Of a stretch of DNA of 5,794 nucleotides, positions 1 to 4,550 are shown one piece after another. Every line of letters starts with the position of its first letter. The stretch's first letter is position 1. The notes under the pieces were generated by a model. It worked only from the letters and a program-made list of their open reading frames with translations. It was not told the origin of the DNA and ran no database searches. The position numbers were made by a program, and so were the translations under genes. The DNA lies in contig SHLN01000166.1 of NCBI GenBank assembly GCA_004283105.1, forward strand, positions 1-5,794, read 5' to 3'. The stretch comes from Acidimicrobiia bacterium. GTDB taxonomy: Bacteria; Actinomycetota; Acidimicrobiia; Spongiisociales; SHLN01.

Positions 1-384
1 CGTGGTGGCGATGGTGGTCGTCGTACTGGTCGTTGTCGTAGTGGTGGGGGGGACGGTTGTGGTGGTCGTTGTCGACGGGACCGTGGTCGTGGTGGTGGTC
101 TCCGGTGCCGAAAGGCTCAGCATGTCCTGGGAGAATCCGAATGCCGCCTGGCGTCCGGCCGCGGCGCCGATGCCGGGCGGGAGGGTCTCGACGGTGGCCT
201 CCGCGGTGGCTGCTTCGGTTGTGGGCGCGCCGAGCTGCGCAAGCTCACTGCTAGGTGAGAACGCGGCAAATGCAGCCATTGCGAGAAGCGCGATCACCAC
301 CCAGGTGGCGAACGCTAGAAGTCTTGTAAATCTCACGCCCGAACGTTTCCAGCTATTAAATAAAGAACCACGATGCGCCAGCAT
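1..384 (-). CDS. Membrane-anchored or secreted protein with Thr-rich linker (3' end off the window)
   Basis: This reading frame is open from ATG at 384 to the left edge (128 codons), so the C-terminal domain that would define its function is missing. Seen: a short basic N-terminus (H4, R5, K13, R14, R18, R21), one hydrophobic segment at about residues 22-43, a polar Ala/Pro/Glu stretch (about 44-94), then a Thr-rich linker from residue 96 with repeated T6-VP units. Thr codons ACC, ACG, ACA and ACT are mixed, so the repeat is kept at protein level and not by simple DNA slippage. Family knowledge: such linkers in Actinobacteria usually tether an extracellular domain to the membrane or wall and may be O-glycosylated. 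Start choice: ATG 384 lacks an SD site but has a TACCAT box 7 nt upstream, fitting a leaderless message. GTG at 336 is an alternative that keeps the same membrane segment. The long opposite-strand frame of poly-Val here is the shadow of the poly-Thr. Product unknown. Confidence 0.72.
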   Translation of the reverse strand, partial: MLAHRGSLFNSWKRSGVRFTRLLAFATWVVIALLAMAAFAAFSPSSELAQLGAPTTEAATAEATVETLPPGIGAAAGRQAAFGFSQDMLSLSAPETTTTTTVPSTTTTTTVPPTTTTTTSTTTTIATT

Positions 385-391
385 GCGTGGA

Positions 392-397
392 ATGGTA
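392..397 (-). promoter_or_regulatory. Candidate -10 box for the Thr-rich protein gene (leaderless)
   Basis: The minus strand reads TACCAT, then 7 nt, then the ATG at 384. This matches the actinobacterial TANNNT -10 pattern placed so that transcription would begin at the start codon. No clear -35 is visible and no SD precedes the ATG. Inferred from spacing only. Confidence 0.4.
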
Positions 398-514
398 TGG
401 AGGCTAGGCAGATTTCCCGCGGCAAACCAGATCGCGAAAACTGAACACAAGGCTGACGGACAGGGAAGGTGTGGTCTCGCTGGCAGGGCAACGAGAGCCG
501 CTCAAACCAGGGAC

Positions 515-520
515 TACCCT
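515..520 (+). promoter_or_regulatory. Candidate -10 box for the oxidoreductase-phosphatase operon (leaderless)
   Basis: TACCCT lies 8 nt before the ATG at 529, fitting TANNNT spacing for a leaderless message. No SD sits at a usable distance; the nearest purine run, AGGGA at 508-512, is 16 nt away. There is no convincing -35. Together with the box at 392-397 it would make a short divergent promoter region. Confidence 0.4.
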
Positions 521-528
521 CCCACCGT

Positions 529-1566
529 ATGAAAGTCGACCAGTACCTCCCCGCCGGTTCGGTAACTGAGGCACCGACGTACGCCAGGTGGGCCGAGTCG
601 CTCGGCTTCGATGGGTTGTTCACCGCCGAGACCGGCCACGACCCGTTCCTTCCTATTGCCGCAGCCGCCGGCCACACCACATCCCTCGACTACGGGACGG
701 CCATTGCCGTGGCCTTTGCCCGCTCACCAATGACCGTTGCCTACACAGCCTGGGACCTGGCCGAAGCCACGAACGGGAGGTTCCTGCTCGGCCTCGGAAC
801 CCAGATCAGAGCCCACATCGTGCGGCGCTTCAATATGCCGTGGTCGAGCCCCGGCCCCCGGATGCGCGAGTACATCGCCGCGCTGCGGGCCATCTGGGCG
901 AGCTGGCAAGGCGGCGACCCGCTTGCGTTCGAGGGGGACTTCTACGAGTTCAAGCTCATGACGCCGTTCTTCTCGCCGGCGCCCATGGAGCACTCACAGA
1001 TCCCGGTCTATATCGCCGGCGTGGGCGAATACATGTGCCGGGTGGCCGGGGAGACGGCCGACGGGTTCCACGTCCATCCGTTCCACACCCTCCGCTATCT
1101 CGACGAGATTGTGAAGCCGAACATGGAAGCGGGTGCCGCCGCCTCCGGCCGCTCGCTCGATGATGTCACGCTCGTCGGGAGTGCCATCGTGATCACCGGG
1201 CACACCGAGGAAGAGGTGGCGGCGTCGCGGGCTGCGGCCAAGCTACAGATCGCGTTCTATGCCTCGACCCCGGCCTACCGTGGAATCCTCGATCTCCACG
1301 GGTGGGATTTCGGGCCGGAGCTCACCGCCATGAGCAAGCGGGGCGACTGGATGGCCATGGGCAATGTCGTTCCGGACGAGGTGGTCGATGAGGTAACGGT
1401 GACCGCACCGCTCGACACGCTCGGTGCCGCCGTGCGAACCAAGTACGACGGCCGGTTCGACCGGGTCGGCTTCTACTTCAGTGACGCCGTTCTCCCGGGG
1501 CATCCGCCCATCGTCTCGATCAACGATGAGGAGTGGTCCGCACTCGTGGCCGGCGTGCACGGATGA
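529..1566 (+). CDS. LLM-class F420-dependent oxidoreductase (TIGR03617-like)
   Basis: Predicted 345-residue cytoplasmic TIM-barrel flavin/F420-type oxidoreductase of the luciferase-like monooxygenase superfamily, using reduced deazaflavin F420 for hydride transfer; the substrate is unknown. The sequence closely matches my memory of the MSMEG_2256-type (TIGR03617) subfamily: N-terminal MKVD, then ESLGFDGLFTAE with GHDPFLP (residues 23-42), GTAIAVAFARSPM (56-68), NGRFLLGLGTQ (82-92) with AHIVRRF, the IPVYIAGVG strand (158-166), GETADGFHVHPF (174-185) and STPAYRGILDLHGW (246-259). A tail of about 25 residues follows the usual GFYF ending. Start: ATG 529 begins the conserved MKVD motif. The frame also opens at GTG 469, but that would add 20 residues of low-complexity sequence unlike the family. 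First gene of a two-gene unit: its TGA overlaps the next ATG by 4 nt. Subfamily assignment is by recognition, not search. Confidence 0.93.
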   Translation: MKVDQYLPAGSVTEAPTYARWAESLGFDGLFTAETGHDPFLPIAAAAGHTTSLDYGTAIAVAFARSPMTVAYTAWDLAEATNGRFLLGLGTQIRAHIVRRFNMPWSSPGPRMREYIAALRAIWASWQGGDPLAFEGDFYEFKLMTPFFSPAPMEHSQIPVYIAGVGEYMCRVAGETADGFHVHPFHTLRYLDEIVKPNMEAGAAASGRSLDDVTLVGSAIVITGHTEEEVAASRAAAKLQIAFYASTPAYRGILDLHGWDFGPELTAMSKRGDWMAMGNVVPDEVVDEVTVTAPLDTLGAAVRTKYDGRFDRVGFYFSDAVLPGHPPIVSINDEEWSALVAGVHG

Positions 1567-2195
1567 CCAGGGTTCTCATCGTTCGTCATGGTGAAGCGGA
1601 GGGCAACCGCGAACACCGGTTCATCGGTCAGAGCGATGTACCGCTCACCGCGCAAGGCCGGAGCCAGGTCGAGGCACTCACGAGGCGGCTCTCCGCCATC
1701 GGGATTACCCGGGTCGTGTCGTCGGACCTCCAGCGGGCGTCAAACACCGTCGGGCCGGTGGCAGAGCTTCTCGGCCTCGAGGTCGAGCACGATGTCCGCT
1801 TCCGTGAGATCGCCAACGGCGAATGGGCCAACCTCGTGGCGGCCGATGTGGCCGATCGCTTTCCCGATCTCTGGGCGAGGTACCGGGACGGGGAAGATGT
1901 CGACCGGCCCGGTGGCGAATGCTGGGCCGATGTGCAGATCCGGGCGGTCGCAGCCCTCGAGGAGTTGCTGACCGAGGTGGCGGCCGACGACACGGTGCTC
2001 GTCGGGACCCACGCCGGGCCGGCCCTCGGCATGCTCCGCTGGGCCATCGGGCTTCCTCAGCACGGCTCGGTGTGGGCAGGACCGTTCGGCCAGCTCCACA
2101 ACACATCCATCAGCACCATCTCAGTCCCCGGCCCCCGCCTCCACACGGTGAATGACACAGGGCATCTCGGGGAGCCCGAGGGGTTGTTCGTCTAG
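1563..2195 (+). CDS. Histidine phosphatase family protein (phosphoglycerate mutase-like)
   Basis: A 210-residue protein of the histidine phosphatase (branch 1) superfamily, which uses a phosphohistidine intermediate to hydrolyse or move phosphate groups on small molecules or proteins. Visible motifs: the N-terminal RHGE motif with catalytic H9 (R8-H9-G10-E11) followed by N15, phosphate-pocket Arg R58 in SSDLQRAS, acidic E82 in REIANGEW, and the second catalytic-site His H150 in VGTHAGP. Length is typical of small phosphatases such as CobC- or GpmB-type enzymes; the true substrate cannot be read from sequence. Start: ATG 1563 lies in ATGA shared with the preceding stop, puts RHG at residues 8-10 as usual, and has no strong SD, so translation is probably coupled. 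The frame extends upstream into the oxidoreductase gene, but that part is a shadow. Pairing with an F420 enzyme suggests a shared pathway, possibly dephosphorylation of an intermediate, which is inference. Confidence 0.92.
   Translation: MTRVLIVRHGEAEGNREHRFIGQSDVPLTAQGRSQVEALTRRLSAIGITRVVSSDLQRASNTVGPVAELLGLEVEHDVRFREIANGEWANLVAADVADRFPDLWARYRDGEDVDRPGGECWADVQIRAVAALEELLTEVAADDTVLVGTHAGPALGMLRWAIGLPQHGSVWAGPFGQLHNTSISTISVPGPRLHTVNDTGHLGEPEGLFV
2166..2180 (+). terminator. Weak candidate terminator hairpin at end of phosphatase gene
   Basis: CTCGGG, a 3-nt loop (GAG) and CCCGAG form a perfect 6-bp GC stem ending 13 nt before the phosphatase stop codon. Downstream is GGGGTTGTTCGTCT, which has some T but no real T-run. 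With no intergenic space between the two convergent genes, a stop signal for the rightward unit would have to lie inside coding sequence, which is why this stem was noted. It could be chance in GC-rich DNA. Confidence 0.2.
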
Positions 2196-2858
2196 CTACC
2201 TCATCAAGGCTGGAATTCTCCGATTCAACGCATCGAGGACGGCGCGTACGACGGCTTCGGCTTCGTCGCCGCGGATGAGGGCGCTGCCGACGGCGACTTG
2301 TTCTTCGACGCCCTTCATGCTCACGACCTGGGCGACGATGACGGGGCGCACACCGACCGATGTGGAGGCGACGGCATCGAGGGCAAGCGGAGGTCCGCCT
2401 CCGAGCACCTCCTCGAGCGCGCGCAGAGTGGCTTCACCGATGATCCTCAGTCGGGCCGAGGCCGCCGCAGGACCGCTCGCCGAGCCGCTGAACTGTTCGC
2501 TGTTCCATGTGAGGGTGACCGTTACCGTGGTGCTCGGTCCCTCCGGGTATTCCTTGATGGAGGTGATGATCGGCCGGTCGGCCTCGCCGGTCCGTTTTTC
2601 CTGGCCCAACTGGACCACCGAAACGGCTCGCCGGTCGATCCCGACCCCGAAGCGGGCCATGGCGAGCGACTGGACGTCGCGGACCACCTGCTTGGCGGGC
2701 TTGGCGGGGGACGCGAGTACATGCACTTCGCTGATGCGGTCGCGATCGTTCACGATGCGCACGGCATCGACGGCGGGAAGCCGGCACAGGGTCTCTTCGA
2801 GCTCTCTGAAGTCCACGACTACGTAGCGTAGCGGTGGGGTTCGCTCGAATGTTGTCAC
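2196..2858 (-). CDS. Conserved-looking hypothetical protein, two alpha/beta modules
   Basis: A 220-residue soluble protein I cannot name. No signal peptide, membrane segment or enzyme motif is apparent. The N-terminal module (about 11-85) has a beta-alpha-beta look: ISEVHVLAS (42-50), a helix through AKQVVRDVQSLAMARF (55-70), then RRAVSVVQL (76-84). A linker of about 85-105 follows, then a second module: strand TTVTVTLTW (110-118), helix GEATLRALEEVL (141-152), three likely strands ending in VAVGSALIRGD (188-198), and a final helix EAVVRAVLDALNRRI (201-215). The alpha-beta-beta-beta-alpha order resembles small regulatory or RNA-binding folds, but that is inference. Start: GTG 2858 is the first start codon after an in-frame TAG at 2876-2874; a weak GGAT lies about 9 nt upstream. 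It is divergent from the membrane peptide and HD genes, sharing their intergenic region, and convergent with the phosphatase, with stop codons touching. Confidence 0.85.
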   Translation of the reverse strand: MTTFERTPPLRYVVVDFRELEETLCRLPAVDAVRIVNDRDRISEVHVLASPAKPAKQVVRDVQSLAMARFGVGIDRRAVSVVQLGQEKRTGEADRPIITSIKEYPEGPSTTVTVTLTWNSEQFSGSASGPAAASARLRIIGEATLRALEEVLGGGPPLALDAVASTSVGVRPVIVAQVVSMKGVEEQVAVGSALIRGDEAEAVVRAVLDALNRRIPALMR

Positions 2859-2930
2859 AGCGCGAAATCCGAACTAACTTGATAGTGCTCCATGTGAGCC
2901 TTTCGGTCCCGTCTCGCGCTGAGGCCGGGA

Positions 2931-2962
2931 TTGACGGCGGAGGACGGGCGCCTCCGTAATAG
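2931..2962 (+). promoter_or_regulatory. Candidate sigma70-type promoter with long spacer for the HD-protein unit
   Basis: TTGACG (2931-2936) is a good -35 hexamer. TAATAG (2957-2962) is a fair -10 after a 20-nt spacer; CGTAAT at 2955-2960 would give 18 nt. The spacer is filled by an inverted repeat, CGGAGG-N7-CCTCCG (2938-2956). A -35/-10 pair spaced over 17 nt with a dyad between them is the layout of MerR-type activated promoters, but no regulator gene is in the window. A start near 2969 would place a hairpin at the 5' end of the transcript. Confidence 0.4.
2938..2956. repeat. Inverted repeat CGGAGG-N7-CCTCCG (possible operator)
   Basis: A perfect 6-bp dyad with a 7-nt centre sits inside the spacer of the candidate promoter at 2931-2962. 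It may be an operator for a dimeric regulator. It could also fold as RNA if transcription starts further upstream. Confidence 0.45.
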
Positions 2963-2970
2963 GAAGGTTT

Positions 2971-2988
2971 CCTCGACGTCAGTCGAGG
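2971..2988 (+). other. Perfect hairpin at the start of the presumed leader
   Basis: CCTCGAC, loop GTCA, GTCGAGG: a perfect 7-bp stem with a tetraloop. It overlaps a smaller competing hairpin (AGGAA-GGT-TTCCT at 2961-2973) and is followed directly by GGGAGG (2987-2992), an SD-like purine run. The arrangement could allow alternative folding in the 5' leader of the downstream genes. No known riboswitch consensus was recognised. Confidence 0.45.
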
Positions 2989-3042
2989 GAGGTGAAGGTG
3001 CCCGGGAGACGCCCTATCAACCCAAGCGGAGCGCATCCTGTT

Positions 3043-3062
3043 CGCGGCAAGTTAGAGCTGCG
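3043..3062 (+). other. Leader hairpin with one G-U pair
   Basis: CGCGGC pairs with GCTGCG over an 8-nt loop (6 bp, one G-U). It ends 3 nt before AAGGA, the SD-like site for the small membrane peptide, so it could influence that peptide's translation. Weak on its own. Confidence 0.3.
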
Positions 3063-3079
3063 CGCAAGGAATAAAACGA

Positions 3080-3184
3080 TTGGGGAGATTTACTCTGAAG
3101 ACGAAGGTCGTAAAGGCCGTTATCGCAATTGGTGCACTGGCAACTGCCATCTTGGCAGGAGCCGCCAGTTTCACGGTTGGCTAA
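3080..3184 (+). CDS. Candidate small single-helix membrane peptide (34 aa)
   Basis: TTG 3080 to TAA 3182-3184 encodes 34 residues: a basic N-terminus (R3, K7, K9, K12) followed by a continuous hydrophobic stretch AVIAIGALATAILAGAA (13-29) and SFTVG at the end. This is the pattern of a one-helix membrane peptide or an uncleaved signal sequence. Support for the TTG: AAGGA at 3066-3070, 9 nt upstream. An alternative is CTG 3095 behind GGGGAG (3082-3087, 7-nt gap), giving 29 residues starting (M)KTKVVK, but CTG is a rare start. It lies 40 nt upstream of the first HD gene, so it would be the leading gene of that unit. After the stop the same frame stays open with a polar stretch (HEQVDNSVPGPSS), so this may be the remnant of a longer secreted protein. 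A different frame over the same DNA is also open (2992-3228). No family recognised. Confidence 0.42.
   Translation: MGRFTLKTKVVKAVIAIGALATAILAGAASFTVG
3136..3169 (+). other. Nested hairpin upstream of the first HD gene
   Basis: Outer arms ACTGGC (3136-3141) and GCCAGT (3164-3169) are exact complements. Inside them CTGCCA (3144-3149) and TGGCAG (3153-3158) form a second exact 6-bp stem with a TCT loop; small internal loops (2 and 5 nt) separate the two. There is no T-run, so it is not an intrinsic terminator. It falls within the Ala/Gly codons of the small peptide, so part of the symmetry could come from GCN/GGC codon repetition. Confidence 0.4.
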
Positions 3185-3224
3185 CACGAGCAGGTAGACA
3201 ACAGCGTCCCCGGGCCATCTTCAC

Positions 3225-4550
3225 ATGACTTCTGCCACCAGGGCCCGGGTTGCGGTCGCCGGCATGTACGGGGGGGCCGCCGTCCTGCTGCTGGCTGTTC
3301 TATCGACCCAAACAACCTTCCCGTACCGGTGGGAGTGGGTCGTCTTCGGAGTCGCCTTCGGCATCTTCCAGAGCCTCGCCGTCGAGGTCAACGATCGGTT
3401 GCGGGCCAGTCCAACCGTCATGATCGTCATGACGGCTGCGGTCGTGTTCGGGCGCGAAAGTGCCGCCATCGGGGCAGCCACGATCGTGTTGTTCGGTGCC
3501 GTCACCCCCGTCGACATCCGTGAGCGGCGCTGGTTCCAGCCGGTCGTGAATGCCGGGCAGTTGGTCCTGTCGGCCGCCATCGCCGGCGCGGTGATCGCGG
3601 TCGCCCTTCCGAGCGGCGACATTGCTGCTCGCGACATCGGCCGGGTGGCGTTGGGGGCAGGCATCGGTGCTGTGCTCTACAGCGCAGCAAACCTCAGCCT
3701 CGTGACACTCGCCGTACGAACGGTGTTTCGGAAACGCAACCTCAAGCCATGGTCTCGGATGAGATCGCTTGTGCCGTCCATGGCCTTGATGGGCGTTCTC
3801 GGCGGTTTGCTGGGAACTACCTATTTGCTCGTTGGTCCGGTCACGCTGCCCCTGCTGTTCGCCGTCTTCCTGGTCGGCCACCTGGCCATGCGGGCCGTTT
3901 CGCAGCTCCGGGTGGCGCACGAGTCCACCCTCGGGGGGTTCATCAAGGCGCTCGAGGCGAAGGATCTCTATACGAAGGGTCACACCGAGCGGGTGGCCTA
4001 CTTCAGCCAGATCACCGCAGAGGAGATGGGGTTCCGGGGTGACGCGCTTGATCGAGTGCGCATCGCGGCACTCATCCATGACATCGGCAAGCTGGCCGTG
4101 CCGCGCACCCTGATCCGGAAGAAGGGGCCGCTCAGTGAGGAGGAGTACTCCCTCATGCAGGCCCACGCTCATCTGGTGGAGGACATCCTCCACGAAGTCG
4201 AGTTCCTCGCTCCCATGGTCGAAATCGCTTCCGGCCATCACAGCCGCTTCGACGGGGGCGGGTACGGCGGTTCCGGGCATCGCCGCGGCGAGCCTCCGGT
4301 ACTCGAGAGTCGGATCCTGGCTGTGGCCGACGCGTTCGATGCCATGACGAGTACTCGCTCATACCGGCTTGCCCTCACCCAGGAATACGCCATCGCCGAG
4401 CTGCGCCGCAGTGCCGGCAGCCAGTTCGACCCCGACTGTGTCGAAGCCTTCGTCCGGGCGCTCGCCGCCACCGGTGAGCGGTACGGGTCGCCTACCCTCG
4501 AGGACGAGAGCGAAGCCAGGCGGCGGGCGGAGGGAGCCTACGTTGCCTAA
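3225..4550 (+). CDS. Multi-pass membrane protein with C-terminal HD-GYP-like phosphohydrolase domain
   Basis: A 441-residue protein. Residues about 10-225 form roughly eight hydrophobic segments (near 10-28, 37-56, 62-76, 80-95, 107-128, 140-165, 182-203, 206-223), a probable membrane sensor or anchor. Residues about 232-415 are an HD-type metal phosphohydrolase: KDLYTKGHTERV (H253), HDIGK (H285, D286, K289), H314 in the HP position, H338-H339, and D369 in LAVADAFDAMTSTRSYR. These match the metal ligands of HD-GYP cyclic di-GMP phosphodiesterases. The signature DGxGYP reads DGGGYG here, followed by a segment about two residues longer than usual, so substrate preference may differ. An active cytoplasmic phosphohydrolase is likely; cyclic di-GMP is the first guess. 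Start: ATG 3225 is the first start codon after an in-frame TAG at 3195-3197. It has no SD, so translation may depend on an upstream open frame. Its end overlaps the next gene by 8 nt. Confidence 0.92.
   Translation: MTSATRARVAVAGMYGGAAVLLLAVLSTQTTFPYRWEWVVFGVAFGIFQSLAVEVNDRLRASPTVMIVMTAAVVFGRESAAIGAATIVLFGAVTPVDIRERRWFQPVVNAGQLVLSAAIAGAVIAVALPSGDIAARDIGRVALGAGIGAVLYSAANLSLVTLAVRTVFRKRNLKPWSRMRSLVPSMALMGVLGGLLGTTYLLVGPVTLPLLFAVFLVGHLAMRAVSQLRVAHESTLGGFIKALEAKDLYTKGHTERVAYFSQITAEEMGFRGDALDRVRIAALIHDIGKLAVPRTLIRKKGPLSEEEYSLMQAHAHLVEDILHEVEFLAPMVEIASGHHSRFDGGGYGGSGHRRGEPPVLESRILAVADAFDAMTSTRSYRLALTQEYAIAELRRSAGSQFDPDCVEAFVRALAATGERYGSPTLEDESEARRRAEGAYVA
4529..4536 (+). promoter_or_regulatory. Strong ribosome binding site deciding a TTG start
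   Basis: GGAGGGAG lies 6 nt before TTG 4543, inside the end of the first HD gene. It is the clearest SD in the window and fixes the start of the second HD protein, although that frame is open back to 4369. Confidence 0.75.

Noticed and set aside
108..119. 12-nt sequence CCGAAAGGCTCA also present inverted at 2895-2906
   Set aside because: One or two exact 12-mers are expected by chance in a window of this size. One copy is coding, and no transposase or other repeat boundary accompanies it.
469..528. N-terminal extension of the F420 oxidoreductase from GTG 469
   Set aside because: The family begins at MKVD (ATG 529). The extra 20 residues look random, GTG 469 precedes the likely -10 box, and it has only a weak SD.
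2..532. Plus-strand open frame with long poly-Val runs
   Set aside because: It is the reverse complement of the Thr-rich linker codons on the minus strand. The minus frame gives a sensible membrane segment and linker, while the plus frame has no protein-like features.
2152..2831. Two long plus-strand frames across the minus-strand hypothetical gene
   Set aside because: Their products are Ser/Arg- or Asp/Gly/His-rich without strand or helix pattern, as expected of antisense shadows in GC-rich DNA. The minus frame looks like a folded protein.
2938..3079. Known riboswitch (cyclic di-GMP type I/II, cyclic di-AMP, cobalamin)
   Set aside because: I looked for the conserved core motifs of these classes because HD signalling genes follow, and found none. 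Only generic hairpins remain.
4369..4542. Upstream extension of the second HD protein
   Set aside because: It lies within the HD domain of the previous gene in another frame and reads as Pro/Ser/Arg-rich shadow. The strong SD at 4529-4536 sets TTG 4543 as the start.
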